This document shows positions 26,404 to 35,904 of a DNA stretch of 64,000 nucleotides, piece by piece (within the stretch, counting starts at the first letter, position 1; each line of letters starts with the position of its first letter). The DNA comes from Paractinoplanes pyxinae (GTDB taxonomy: Bacteria; Actinomycetota; Actinomycetes; Mycobacteriales; Micromonosporaceae): NCBI RefSeq assembly GCF_026626335.1, contig NZ_JAPNTZ010000015.1:1-64000 (forward strand), given 5' to 3'. Below the pieces are notes generated by a model. The model was given only the letters and a program-made list of their open reading frames with translations. It was not told the origin of the DNA and searched no databases. The position numbers were made by a program, and so were the translations under genes.

Positions 26404-27165
26404 CTAACGACGCCGGGCGAGCACCAGCGTCGTGTGGATCACGACAGGTACTTCTTCGTCGAGCAGCGAGGACAGGGCCGCCAGCAGGTTGTCGCGCACC
26501 GGCTGCGGCAGCACCCGGACCTGGGATCTGGTGCTGGTCAGGCCCACGTAGTCCGCCTTCGGCATGGTCCACCGGCGCTGGTAGTGGCGGCTGGTGAGGT
26601 CCTCGAACTCCGCGGCGGCGGACAACTCGTCGCCGGGCCACCGCTGCCGGACCTGGTCAGCCGCTACCGGCTCGTCGTTGACGACGACCGACGGAGCGTG
26701 CCGCGCGACCGTCTCCAGCAGGCTCGTCCGCAGGGCGGGGTCGGCGATCCGCTCGGTGTTCCAGAACAGCGCCAGCGTCGCACCGCCGTCCAGGGCGTCC
26801 GCGGCCAGCGACCAGCGGGTCGCGGGGGCCGTCCAGTGCCAGGCCTCGGCGCTGAACAACAGCCCGAACCGTTCCGCCGGCCGGAAATCCTCGAAGCTGC
26901 TCCGCACGATGTGGACGTCGGGGAACCGGGCCACCCGGCGGGCGAGGACGTCGGCCATGGCGTCGTCCGGTTCCACGGCCACGACCGGCACCCCACGGGC
27001 GGCGAACTGCTCGGTGGCCCGGCCCGTGCCCGCCCCGACCTCCACGGCGCGCGGGCCGGGCCGGCTGTATGCGAGCACGTCGTCGAACAAGGCCGCCGGG
27101 TACGCCGGGCGGACCCGGTCGTAGTCGTCGGCGACCTGCCCGAAGACGCGGCTGGGATCGGTCAC
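26404..27165 (-). CDS. Class I SAM-dependent methyltransferase
   Basis: A 253-residue methyltransferase of the small-molecule type. VFGQVADDYDRVRPAYP precedes the SAM motif AVEVGAGTGRATEQF (about residues 40-54); VVAVEPDDAMADVL is motif II and FSAEAWHW an active-site loop. The substrate is unknown. Its ATG (27163-27165) overlaps the GntR stop by 4 bp, so it is the last gene of a UMF1-GntR-methyltransferase operon. Confidence 0.88.
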   Translation of the reverse strand: MTDPSRVFGQVADDYDRVRPAYPAALFDDVLAYSRPGPRAVEVGAGTGRATEQFAARGVPVVAVEPDDAMADVLARRVARFPDVHIVRSSFEDFRPAERFGLLFSAEAWHWTAPATRWSLAADALDGGATLALFWNTERIADPALRTSLLETVARHAPSVVVNDEPVAADQVRQRWPGDELSAAAEFEDLTSRHYQRRWTMPKADYVGLTSTRSQVRVLPQPVRDNLLAALSSLLDEEVPVVIHTTLVLARRR

Positions 27166-27518
27166 AGGCCCAGCGCCGCCCGCACGAGGGCCAGGGCCGT
27201 CTCGGGTGGCACGCCCAGGGCCAGAGCTTTCTCCGCGTACGCGACGGCGGCCTTCTGCGCCTGGGCCGAGGTGCCGGCGGCGCGGGCGGTCACCACCGTC
27301 CCCAGCCGGCCCCGGGTCTCCACGAGGCCGGCCAGTTCCAGTTCGCGGTAGGCGCGCGCCACCGTGTTGGCCGCCAGCCCCAGTTCGGCCGCCAACGCCC
27401 GTACCGGAGGAAGCTTTTGACCTGCCGCCAGCTCACCGGAGGAGGCGAGGGCGGCGATGCGCAGCCGCACCTGCTCGTACGGCGGGGTGGGCGACGCCGG
27501 GTCGATGGTGATGTCCAT
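27162..27518 (-). CDS. GntR-family regulator (YtrA-like short form)
   Basis: A 118-residue regulator with an N-terminal GntR winged helix: SPTPPYEQVRLRIAALASSGEL, KLPPVRALAAELGLAANTVARAYRELE and GLVETRGRLGTVV. A short helical tail follows instead of a large effector domain, which is the YtrA-type arrangement. YtrA-like regulators often control transporters. Here it follows the MFS gene, sharing one base with its stop (TGATG), and precedes the methyltransferase, so control of its own operon is likely. Confidence 0.9.
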   Translation of the reverse strand: MDITIDPASPTPPYEQVRLRIAALASSGELAAGQKLPPVRALAAELGLAANTVARAYRELELAGLVETRGRLGTVVTARAAGTSAQAQKAAVAYAEKALALGVPPETALALVRAALGL

Positions 27519-28894
27519 CAGAGCAGTCTGGGGGGTGTGTTGCCGACGGCGGTGATGGCGCGGCGGATCGGGACGAGGGCGAGCAGGATGCCGCCGACGA
27601 CGAAGAACACGACCAGCGAGATGATGCCGAGCCGGTAGCTGTCGGTGAGCTGGAAGATCAGGCCGAACAGCAGCGGCCCGAGCCAGCTGGTCCCCTTGTC
27701 GCTGATCTCGTAGAAGCCGTAGTACTCGCCCTCCTTGCCCTGCGGGATGAGCTGGGAGAACAGGCTGCGGCTGAGGGCCTGGCTGCCGCCGAGCACGATG
27801 CCGATGCCCGCGCCGAGCAGCATGAACGGCAGCGGCTGACCGGCCGGCAGCCAGTACGCGGCCACGATGACGACCAGCCACAGCGCCAGGCTGAACAGCA
27901 CCGTCTTGCGGGCGCCGATCCGGTTGGCCAGGGCGCCCAGGGCCAGCGCGCCGCCGAAGGCCAGGAACTGCACGATCAGGATGGTCACGATCAGCGTGGA
28001 CTGCTCGAGATCCAGTTCCTCGCTGCCGAACTGGGCGGCCAGCGCGATGACGGTCTGGATGCCGTCGTTGTAGATCAGATACGCCAGCAGGAAGAACAAG
28101 GTCAGGGGGTACGCCTTGAGGCTGCGCAGCGTGTGACCGAGCTGCTTGAAGCCGTCGGTCAGCACGTTCCCGCGGGTCGTGGCGGCCCCGGCGGCCGGGT
28201 GTTCCTTGAGCCAGCGCAGCGGGATCAGCGTGAACACGGCCCACCACACGCCGGCGCTGACGATGCAGAACCGGGCGATGTCCAGGGTGCGCTGATCGTC
28301 ACCGTCGATCGACAGCAGCATCACCGCGACCAGGTTCGCCGCCAGCAGCAGCCCGCCGCCCAGATAACCCAGCGCCCAGCCGCGCGAGGACACCTTGTCG
28401 CGTTCGTCGGGGCCGGCCAGTTGCGGCAGGAACGAGTTGTAGACGACCACGGCCGCGCCGAACGCGATGTTGGCGACCAGGAACAGCAGCCCGCCGAGCA
28501 GGTAGCGGTCGCCGGTCACGAACACCATGGCGATGGTGGCCCCGGCGCCGAGGAAGGCCGCCCCGGCCAGCAGCGGCTTCTTGCGCGGGGCGCGGTCGGC
28601 GATCGCCCCCATGACCGGCAGCACGAACACCGTGAGAAGGACCGACAGCGACACCACGTACGGGTAGAAGGAGCCGGCGGCGACGGTGATCCCGAACGGG
28701 TGGACCCGGCCGGTGCAGTCGTCGGTGCCCAGCGGGCAGCCGGCCGCGATCTCGGTGACCGTCGTGAGGAACGGGCCCAGGAAGACGGTCAGGACGGTGG
28801 TGGAGAAGGCCGAGTTGGCCCAGTCGTAGAAGTACCAGCCGGTGCGTTCCCGGCGGGCGGGCGCGGCGGTCAGGTCGGTGCCGGGTGCGGCCAT
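27518..28894 (-). CDS. UMF1-type MFS transporter (Atg22-like)
   Basis: A 458-residue integral membrane protein with about 12 hydrophobic segments. The N-terminal WYFYDWANSAFSTTV motif is diagnostic of the UMF1/Atg22-like branch of the major facilitator superfamily, and the loop GAIADRAPRKKPLL follows. An extracellular loop carries a Cys pair (AAGCPLGTDDCTG). Relatives export amino acids or unknown solutes. It is the first gene of a three-gene operon; the start is at ATG 28892-28894. Confidence 0.93.
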   Translation of the reverse strand: MAAPGTDLTAAPARRERTGWYFYDWANSAFSTTVLTVFLGPFLTTVTEIAAGCPLGTDDCTGRVHPFGITVAAGSFYPYVVSLSVLLTVFVLPVMGAIADRAPRKKPLLAGAAFLGAGATIAMVFVTGDRYLLGGLLFLVANIAFGAAVVVYNSFLPQLAGPDERDKVSSRGWALGYLGGGLLLAANLVAVMLLSIDGDDQRTLDIARFCIVSAGVWWAVFTLIPLRWLKEHPAAGAATTRGNVLTDGFKQLGHTLRSLKAYPLTLFFLLAYLIYNDGIQTVIALAAQFGSEELDLEQSTLIVTILIVQFLAFGGALALGALANRIGARKTVLFSLALWLVVIVAAYWLPAGQPLPFMLLGAGIGIVLGGSQALSRSLFSQLIPQGKEGEYYGFYEISDKGTSWLGPLLFGLIFQLTDSYRLGIISLVVFFVVGGILLALVPIRRAITAVGNTPPRLL

Positions 28895-28972
28895 GGGGTT
28901 CGGCTCCAGGTGTCGATCGTCAGCGCCGAAACTATGCCACCCCCGCGCGAGCGAAGGGGAGAGGCCGCGTAC

Positions 28973-29461
28973 CTAGTTTTCGCTCCACCACTTGGCGAGG
29001 GTGCTGGTGGCGGGGTCGTCGGACTCGGCCAGTGCGGCCCACGGGTCCTGCGCCTCGGACAGGTCGACGCCGGCGTACTCGGCCAGCTCCTCCGGGCGTA
29101 CGGGATCGGGGGTGTCGTCGAGGGCGGCGGCGTGCACGACGCCGAGGCTGCCGGTGTCGATCCACGGGAAGCCGTCGACGGGTTCGGGCAGCTCGCCGAC
29201 GTCGACGGTCGGCGGGAACACGTCGACCGGGTCCTCGGCCGCCACGACGTCGGTGAGCGCCGAGTGGTCGTCGACGAGCGGTTCCTCGTACGGGGTGTCC
29301 TCGTGGTGCTCGAGCTGCGGCTGCCACGGCTGGTCGTCGTCGAAGTGGTGCTCCTCCACCGCGGGCAGCTCGAAGTCGTCGTGGTGCTCGGCGTGCGACT
29401 CCTCGAAGATCGGGAAGTCGTCCTCGTGGTGGTCGCCGAAGTCGTGATGATGGTCGGTCAT
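28973..29461 (-). CDS. His/Asp/Glu-rich acidic protein of a dynamin operon
   Basis: A 162-residue acidic, unstructured-looking protein. The first ~60 residues are packed with His, Asp and Glu (MTDHHHDFGDHHEDDF), which suggests divalent-metal binding. The C-terminal part, GFPWIDTGSLG and DPWAALAESDDPATSTLAKWW, is more ordered. I do not recognise a family. ATG at 29459-29461 overlaps the stop of the dynamin-like gene by 4 bp, so it is the third gene of that operon. A role as partner or adaptor of the GTPases is inference from position. Confidence 0.75.
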   Translation of the reverse strand: MTDHHHDFGDHHEDDFPIFEESHAEHHDDFELPAVEEHHFDDDQPWQPQLEHHEDTPYEEPLVDDHSALTDVVAAEDPVDVFPPTVDVGELPEPVDGFPWIDTGSLGVVHAAALDDTPDPVRPEELAEYAGVDLSEAQDPWAALAESDDPATSTLAKWWSEN

Positions 29462-31254
29462 CGGTCCTCCTCGTGCGGCACGGGCGTCAGCGCCCGCGCC
29501 TTGGACAGTGCCGCGTCGGCGGCGCGCAGCTTCGCGCGTACCCCGTCGAGTTCCTGCTGTGCGGCGGCGCGGCGTTTGCTGCGGCCGGCCGCGTCCTCGG
29601 CGGCGGCCGCGTCGATCTCGGCGATGTGGGCGTCCAGGTCCTTCAGGCGTTTCTCGACGGCGTCGTCGACGGCCACGCTGAGCGCGTACTGCAGGTCGGT
29701 GAAGCGGTTGGCGATCTCGTCGGCCAGGGCGGCGCGGGCCTCGCCGAGCACGTCGCGCAGCCAGATGCGGGCCTGCTGCCGGTCGGTCTGCACCCGCCGC
29801 CGGTACAGCACGTACCCGCCGGCGGCCAGGCCCAGTCCGATGCCGGCCACCGGGATCAGCAGCCCGCCGCCGACGGCCAGCACCGACGCGCCGAGCATGG
29901 CGCCGCGCCCGGCCATGAACGCGATGCCGCCGGCCGACAGGGCGATGAGCAGGTTGTCGGCCGAGCCGTCGCGGGGCGGGGCGGCGTCCATGGCGTGGCG
30001 CAGGGTCGCGTTGAGCCGGCCCAGCATCTCGGCCCGCTCCGAGTCGTCGAACACCGAGGCCAGCACCTTCTCGCCGACCTGGGCGAACGTCTCTTCCAGC
30101 CGCTCGGACAGCTGCACGGCCACGGCCTGCAGCTCGGCGTCCAGCTGTTCCGGCAGCTTCGCCAGGGCCTCCCCGCGCCCGCTGTCGATCTTCTCGGAGA
30201 ACTCCTGCTGGACGGCGGCGATGCGGGTGCGCAGCTGGCCGACGGTCTCGACCCGGGCCCGCTGGGTCTCGGTGCTCAGCAGCAGCGTCCACTGCCGCGA
30301 CTCGGTGCGTTTGCGGGCGGCCAGGGCCGCTCTTTCCGCGCGGAGCTGCGCTGTCCGTGCCGGGTCGGCCTCTATTGCCCGTACGCGGTCGTGCGCGGCC
30401 GCCTCGAGCCGGGCCAGCTCGTTGCGGCCGGCCCGAAGCACGTTGGCCAGCTGCAACTGGTGCCCGCGGCCGGCCAGTTCGACCAGCGCGTGCTGCAGCT
30501 CGGCGATCTTGGAGGCGTCGACCAGGGCGGCCTGGTCGTCGGGCCCGGCCGCCACGGCCAGTTCGGCCAGGGTGGACGACACGGCGAACCAGGCGGCGTC
30601 GGCGAACCGCGGCGCGTGGGCCTGCAGCAGCGCCTTGTTGTCGTCGAGGATCCGCCGCCACCCCGGATACGCGTCGATCTTGGTGAGGGCGAACACGACG
30701 GCGTCGACCCGCTCGCTGGCCGCGACCAGGAAGTCGAGCTCGGGCCTGGACAGCGGCGCCGACGCGTCGGCCACGAACATCAGCGCGGTCGCCCGTTCCA
30801 CCGCGGCCAGGGCCACCGCGGTGTGGGCCGGGTCGAGGCCGCCGACGCCGGGGGTGTCGAGCAGGCTGACGTAGCGCAGCAGGGGCGCCGGGTGGCTGAC
30901 CTCGATGCGCCGGGCCCGTTGCTCGCCGGTGGCCCAGTCCCGCAGGCCGTCGATGGTGATCGGGTCGGCCGACCCGGGCAGCCACGCCTTCGCGCCGGGC
31001 TCACCGGGCACGAACTGCAGGTAGGTGGCGGTGGCGACGGCGGCGTCGACCGGGGACAGGCCGGGCACGCCGAGCAGCGCGTTGATCAGCGAGCTCTTGC
31101 CGCGCTTGGTCTCGCCGACGATGACCACCTGCGGGCGGGTCAGGCGCCGGCGGCGCAGCTCGGCCAGTTCCGCGCCCGCATCGGGGTCGTGAGTTCGTAC
31201 GTACGCCAATGTGTCTTTGACTGTCCCGTCGAGCACCGGGGTCAGGTCGCTCAT
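29458..31254 (-). CDS. Bacterial dynamin-like GTPase with membrane hairpin
   Basis: A 598-residue dynamin-family GTPase. The G domain has the P-loop GETKRGKSSL near residues 47-56, switch residues ATATYL, DTPGVGG and TKID. A long coiled-coil-like helical region rich in Glu, Arg and Ala follows. A hydrophobic hairpin (about 430-480: IALSAGGIAFMAGRGAM, then GGGLLIPVAGIGLGLAAGG) precedes another coiled coil. This resembles the IniA/IniC and DynA/DynB pairs that remodel membranes or stabilise division septa. It overlaps its neighbours by 4 bp on each side (ATGA). Confidence 0.9.
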   Translation of the reverse strand: MSDLTPVLDGTVKDTLAYVRTHDPDAGAELAELRRRRLTRPQVVIVGETKRGKSSLINALLGVPGLSPVDAAVATATYLQFVPGEPGAKAWLPGSADPITIDGLRDWATGEQRARRIEVSHPAPLLRYVSLLDTPGVGGLDPAHTAVALAAVERATALMFVADASAPLSRPELDFLVAASERVDAVVFALTKIDAYPGWRRILDDNKALLQAHAPRFADAAWFAVSSTLAELAVAAGPDDQAALVDASKIAELQHALVELAGRGHQLQLANVLRAGRNELARLEAAAHDRVRAIEADPARTAQLRAERAALAARKRTESRQWTLLLSTETQRARVETVGQLRTRIAAVQQEFSEKIDSGRGEALAKLPEQLDAELQAVAVQLSERLEETFAQVGEKVLASVFDDSERAEMLGRLNATLRHAMDAAPPRDGSADNLLIALSAGGIAFMAGRGAMLGASVLAVGGGLLIPVAGIGLGLAAGGYVLYRRRVQTDRQQARIWLRDVLGEARAALADEIANRFTDLQYALSVAVDDAVEKRLKDLDAHIAEIDAAAAEDAAGRSKRRAAAQQELDGVRAKLRAADAALSKARALTPVPHEEDR

Positions 31255-32756
31255 CGGTTCACCCGCAGCTGCTGGGACAGGATGTGGAAGCCGCGCTGGG
31301 CGATCTGCGCGACCCGGGACTGGGCGGGACCGGCCCCGGCCACGGCGTAGACCCGCCACCGGTTGGCCGCGGCCACCGCCGCTCGGGCCAGCTCGTCGGG
31401 GCTGGCCTCGGGCAGGCGCAGGATCCAGCGCGGATCCTCCGAGGTGGCCAGCCGGGTCAGCTCCTGCTCCCACTCCACCGGCATCTGCACCGAGCCGGTG
31501 GCCACCCGCTGCGCAGCGTCGAGCAGCCGCAGCCGGTGGTAGGCGGGATCGCGCAGCAACCGTTCCACGCCGTCGCGCAGCCGTTCCCGGTCGCCCTCGT
31601 CACGGGTGTGCCCGGCGAGGCGCTCGAGCCGCGACAGCGCCCAGCCGGCCTTGATCGCGTCGGAGCGCCAGCGGAACGTCTCTTGCAGGATGTTCTGCAG
31701 CCGCGGGAAACCGGAGGCGGCGACCAGGCGGCGCACCAGCTCCCCGGTCGAGATCGCCGGGTCGGCCGACAGCTGCGCGAGGGCGAAGCCGATCCCGTAC
31801 AGGTCGAGCAGGGTCAGCAGTCTTTCGCGCTGCTCGGCGCTGACCGGGCCGGGCCGGGTGCGGAACAGATCGACCGACGCCAGCAGCAGCTTGATCTCGC
31901 CCGGGGGAAGCTCGGACAGGCGCTGCAGGGCGTCGCGGTCGGCGGCGGTCAGCCGACCCGACTCGCCCGTCTCGGCCAGCAGCCCGACGACGGGAACGAC
32001 GTCGGACACCGTACGCGCGAGAAGGTGGGCTTGTTGCTCGGCCAGCGGGGCAGCCACCGGCCACGGATCGCCGGCCCCGCCGACCAGGGTGTCGGCCTTG
32101 CCGAACACGCCCAGCGCGTTGATCGGGCTCGACGCCAGCCGGGCCGACGCGTCCCGGAACGCCTCCAGCGCGCGCAGGTCGTCGGCCCGCACGGCCTGGG
32201 TGAACACGTAGACGACAGCCTCGGCCGCGGCGACCTCACCGGCCGAGTCGGCGTCGATGTCGGCGTCGAAGGGTGCGGTCGAGGTGCCGACGGCCTCCTC
32301 GGCGCGGGCGCTGACGATCGTGTCGGTCGAGGCCAGGCCGGGCGTGTCGACCACGGTCAGGTCGCGCAGCTTCTCACTCGTGAGCGTCACATCGACGTAA
32401 GCCACCCGGGACGCGGGCACGCCGAGCCGCTGCGGAATCATGCCGTCGTCGTCCAGCGGAAGGCTCCGCCGCTCCCCGTCCCGGCACACCACATCGATGC
32501 GGTCGGCCGGCCCGTACCGGAACCGGGTGACCACCCGCGTGCACTCGCCGACCGCCGTCGGCGCCACCCGGCGCCCGATCAACGCGTTGACGAGTGTCGA
32601 CTTTCCGGCTTTCAGACGACCCGCGATCGCAACGCGTAGCGGCTCGCCGAGTCGATCGCGGATCTGTATGAGCTGGTGACCGGCCTCTTTCCCGACTCGG
32701 TCCACCATTTCGTCACAGAGCGTCGCTACGCTGGCGCTCAGCGGGCCGCTCACCAC
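31251..32756 (-). CDS. Bacterial dynamin-like GTPase, soluble partner
   Basis: A 501-residue GTPase and first gene of the dynamin operon. The P-loop is GRLKAGKSTLVNAL (about 46-59), followed by ECTRVVTRF, VVDTPGLAS and FGKAD in place of the usual (N/T)KxD. The rest is helical with no clear membrane hairpin, as in the second member of DynA/DynB-type pairs. The two proteins probably assemble together. The start is at 32756; the next gene overlaps by 4 bp. A gap of 187 bp, divergent to the LAL regulator gene, must hold both promoters. Confidence 0.9.
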   Translation of the reverse strand: MVSGPLSASVATLCDEMVDRVGKEAGHQLIQIRDRLGEPLRVAIAGRLKAGKSTLVNALIGRRVAPTAVGECTRVVTRFRYGPADRIDVVCRDGERRSLPLDDDGMIPQRLGVPASRVAYVDVTLTSEKLRDLTVVDTPGLASTDTIVSARAEEAVGTSTAPFDADIDADSAGEVAAAEAVVYVFTQAVRADDLRALEAFRDASARLASSPINALGVFGKADTLVGGAGDPWPVAAPLAEQQAHLLARTVSDVVPVVGLLAETGESGRLTAADRDALQRLSELPPGEIKLLLASVDLFRTRPGPVSAEQRERLLTLLDLYGIGFALAQLSADPAISTGELVRRLVAASGFPRLQNILQETFRWRSDAIKAGWALSRLERLAGHTRDEGDRERLRDGVERLLRDPAYHRLRLLDAAQRVATGSVQMPVEWEQELTRLATSEDPRWILRLPEASPDELARAAVAAANRWRVYAVAGAGPAQSRVAQIAQRGFHILSQQLRVNR

Positions 32757-32943
32757 GACTCGTCAGCCGGGCACATCGTCGGCGAGAATGTGCTGACCAC
32801 GGCGGGTGTCACGGCCGGCCCTCCCTGCGTTGTCGGGGCGGGCCGCCAAGGTCGCCCGCCGCACGGACAGCCTACGGACAGCGCACGAGCAGGGGATCCC
32901 GTGTTCGTGCCAGGGGAAGATTCGCTCGGGGGAGGGGGGTCAG

Positions 32944-35904
32944 GTGGCGGAAGCGCTGCGACAGGCCGCCGCCATGCTGCAACGCCCCGGTCTCGTCGTG
33001 CTCACCGGCCCGCCCGGCTGCGGCCGGAGCACGGCCCTGCGCGAGATCGCCGCGTCGGTGCCCGGCCCGGTGCACGCCGGCGGCGGGCTCGCGATGCTGC
33101 AGACCGTGCCCGCGCTGGCCCTGTCGCGGGCCGTGCGGGCCCGCCTGCCCGCCGACGACGTGCACCTGCTGGCCGAGGCGGTCCGCTCCCGCGTGCGCGG
33201 CGGCCTGCTGGTCCTCGACGACCTGCACTACGCCGACCCCGCCACTCTGGCCGCGCTGCCGCTGCTGGCCGCCCGCTGCCGCGTTCTCACTGCGGTCCGT
33301 ACGCCGCACCGGTTGCCCGCCGCCGTCGTCGAAACACTGCAGGCTGCCGCCACCGCGTGGATAGAGATGCCGCCGCTGGACCGGGCGGCCGCGCTCGACC
33401 TGGCCCGCCGCACGGCCGGCAGCCTCGACGAAGCGACCCTTTCGGCGGTGGTGGACAGGGCGGGCGGCAATCCCCTGGCCATCACGGCGCTGACCCGTCA
33501 GGCCGCCGCCGGGCGGGCCGCTTCGAGTGCCGGGATCGACCAGGTGGCGTATGCGATTGCCACCGCGCTGGCTGATCTGCCTCGCCCGGCGCGTACGGCG
33601 CTGGCTGCGCTGGGTCTGCTCGGGCGTCCGGCTCCCGCGGCTCTGCTCGGACCCGGCGCGGCCGACCTGCTCGCGGCGGGCCTGGTGGCCCCGGCGTCTC
33701 TTCTGCTCGCCTCCGTGGCCGGCGCTGAACCGGCTTCGTGGCAGGGTGCGGCGTCCGGCGGTTTCGCCGATGCATCCAGCGCGGGCTCTCATCCTTCGCC
33801 GCAGGACGCTGGTTCGGGTGGTTTCACCGGTCCTTCGGGCGCGGACTTCAATCCCCCGGCGCAGGAGGCTGCTTCGGGCGGTTCCGTCTCGCCGACCGCC
33901 GGCGCGGGTCAACTGCACGAGAGCACCCGGTCCGCGTCGGGCGTTGCTTCGCCGGGCCGTGCGCGGGCGGGCGAAGACTTGCTGCTGCCGGTGTCGTCCT
34001 ACGTGGCCGAGACGGCGGCGGGGCTGCTCGACGCGGCGGCTCGGGTCGAGTTGCACACGCGGCTGGCTGAGCTGACACCGCCGGCTGAGGCGGCGCGGCA
34101 CCTCGCGGCGGCCGGGGATCTGGTGGGGGCGCATCGGCGGGCGTTGGTGGCGGCCGATCACGCGTCCGGCGGGGATCGGGCTGCGTTGCTGCTGTTCGCC
34201 TGTGAGCTGGACGTGCCGATCGACCCTCGAGTGCGGATCGCGGCGGCTGACGCGGCGCTCACCGCGGGTCGTCCGGCTTCGGCGGCTCGGGTGCTGCAGG
34301 CCGGTGAGCCGCTGGGGCCGGAAGCCGATGTGTTGCGCGGTGAGGCGCTGCTGCAGGCCGGTGACCCGGTGGGCGCTCGGGCCGCCGTTCGTGCGGTGCC
34401 GGATGCCGCCACCGGGCCGGTGCTGGCCGCGCGGGATCGGGTGCTGCTGCTGGCCGAGCTGGCCGCCGACCCGTCGGCCGCGCAGGATCTGGCGGACAAG
34501 GTCAGTGCCCGGCATCCGCAGCCGTCGCCGGGGGTGGCGGCAGCACTGGCGGCTGTGCAGGCCCACTTCCGGGCGCCGGGCTGGGATGTCGCGTTGGCCG
34601 CGGCTTCGCGCAGCGGCGACCCGCTGATCGCGCGGTGGTCGGCGTGGCTGCTCGTCGAGCAACTGGCCGCCGACGGCCGCCTGACCGACTCGGCCGACGC
34701 CGCCCTGGCCGCCGCGCGTGACAGCGCCGCCGACCTGGCCTACGGCTGGCAGACCCGCTTCACCGCCGCGGCCGACTGGGCGTTGGCTTTGCACGGCTCA
34801 TTGCCCGGCGAGATCGTCGCCGCTTCGAACCCGTCCGTTTCGGGAGCAGGTTCGTCCGGCGGGGTCGGTGCGGCCGGGGCGCCTGACGACGCGACGCCGA
34901 TGCGCGGTTCTTCGGGAGCGGCGGGGGCCGGCTCGGCTGAGGGCCCGACCGCATCGCGTAGGGCTGACCTCGTACTTGATAGGTCTTCTTCGAACGGTCC
35001 GGCTGTAGGTAGGTCTGCGAGTGAACCCCGCTCGGCTGTGGATTTGCTTCGGTGGGATGGGGCTGACGGCGTTTTGAAGCGCGCCTCCAATCTCACCGAC
35101 CGGGCGCTTCCGGATGAGGCTCGGGGTTATGCGACGGCGGCGGCGGCGTTGATCGAGGCGGATACGGGGCTGTTGGGGGCGGCTCGGGCGCATCTGGACG
35201 CGGCGGGTACCGCGCATCCGGCCACGGCCTGGGTGGCTCAGGAGACGGCCTGGTTGGACGGGCAGCCGGAGCGGGCCTCGCAGAGTCCGGCGCCGGAGGC
35301 GAACGGGTTGCTGGCGGGGCTGCATGCGATCACGGCGCAGTGGGCGGCACACGATCTGGGGGAAGTTGCGGCGGCACCGGTTCCGGGCGGGCTTCCGGCC
35401 GCGGCCCGGCGTACGCTGACCGCCTGGGCCACCGGCACCGGCTTCACCGCCGCCGCGGAGAGCTGGCGGCCCGTCGCCCTGCGGGAACGCATCCGTTGCC
35501 TGATCGCCGCCGGGGTGACCGACACCGACGCGGCGCGGGCCGTGGCCGCGCTGCTGACCGCCGAGCAACTGGCCGACGCGGCCGGGCTGACCGTGCTGGC
35601 CGGCCGGGCCCGCCGCGGGTTGCGCCGCCATCACGTGCACCGCGACACCCGCAGCCCGCGCTCGGGTGACCAGCTGACCCGCCGTGAGACCGACGTCCTT
35701 CGGCTGGTCGCCGCCGGTGAACCGACCCGCCGGATAGCCGGCCAGCTCGGCATCTCGGCCGAGACGGTCGACACCCACATCCGCGCCGGCATGCGCAAGC
35801 TCGGCGCCCGGACCCGTACGGAAGCCGCCGCCCTGGCCTTCGCCACCCACCCATCAGAAACCGACACGAATGACATTTATGACACGCACAAGGATGGCCG
35901 GTGA
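32944..35904 (+). CDS. LAL-type LuxR-family regulator with ATPase domain and repeat insertions
   Basis: A 986-residue regulator of the large ATP-binding LuxR type. The P-loop GPPGCGRST is at about 22-30, and GLLVLDDLHYADPATL is the Walker B region. A degenerate helical middle follows, and the C-terminal LuxR helix-turn-helix (~909-965) contains LTRRETDVLRLVAAGEPTRR and ETVDTHIRAGM. Two Gly/Ser/Ala/Pro-rich low-complexity stretches (about 258-340 and 623-700) interrupt it; the first consists of ~20-codon repeats. GTG 32944 is chosen because a strong GGAGGGGGG site precedes it. The stop overlaps the next gene (GTGA). The regulon is unknown. Confidence 0.88.
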   Translation: MAEALRQAAAMLQRPGLVVLTGPPGCGRSTALREIAASVPGPVHAGGGLAMLQTVPALALSRAVRARLPADDVHLLAEAVRSRVRGGLLVLDDLHYADPATLAALPLLAARCRVLTAVRTPHRLPAAVVETLQAAATAWIEMPPLDRAAALDLARRTAGSLDEATLSAVVDRAGGNPLAITALTRQAAAGRAASSAGIDQVAYAIATALADLPRPARTALAALGLLGRPAPAALLGPGAADLLAAGLVAPASLLLASVAGAEPASWQGAASGGFADASSAGSHPSPQDAGSGGFTGPSGADFNPPAQEAASGGSVSPTAGAGQLHESTRSASGVASPGRARAGEDLLLPVSSYVAETAAGLLDAAARVELHTRLAELTPPAEAARHLAAAGDLVGAHRRALVAADHASGGDRAALLLFACELDVPIDPRVRIAAADAALTAGRPASAARVLQAGEPLGPEADVLRGEALLQAGDPVGARAAVRAVPDAATGPVLAARDRVLLLAELAADPSAAQDLADKVSARHPQPSPGVAAALAAVQAHFRAPGWDVALAAASRSGDPLIARWSAWLLVEQLAADGRLTDSADAALAAARDSAADLAYGWQTRFTAAADWALALHGSLPGEIVAASNPSVSGAGSSGGVGAAGAPDDATPMRGSSGAAGAGSAEGPTASRRADLVLDRSSSNGPAVGRSASEPRSAVDLLRWDGADGVLKRASNLTDRALPDEARGYATAAAALIEADTGLLGAARAHLDAAGTAHPATAWVAQETAWLDGQPERASQSPAPEANGLLAGLHAITAQWAAHDLGEVAAAPVPGGLPAAARRTLTAWATGTGFTAAAESWRPVALRERIRCLIAAGVTDTDAARAVAALLTAEQLADAAGLTVLAGRARRGLRRHHVHRDTRSPRSGDQLTRRETDVLRLVAAGEPTRRIAGQLGISAETVDTHIRAGMRKLGARTRTEAAALAFATHPSETDTNDIYDTHKDGR
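33730..33915 (+). repeat. 60-63 bp in-frame tandem repeats in the LAL regulator
   Basis: Three diverged units begin at Pro codons 33730, 33793 and 33853. Each carries a (W/P)Q(G/D/E)-(A/x)ASGG or GSGG core followed by a Ser/Ala/Gly stretch. All are in frame and sit between the ATPase part and the SSYVAETAAGLL segment that continues the domain. Confidence 0.7.

Noticed and set aside
28133..30874. 913-codon plus-strand frame opposite the MFS and dynamin genes
   Set aside because: Antisense shadow; composition is low-complexity Ser/Ala/Arg, and the opposite strand carries intact P-loops and transmembrane motifs.
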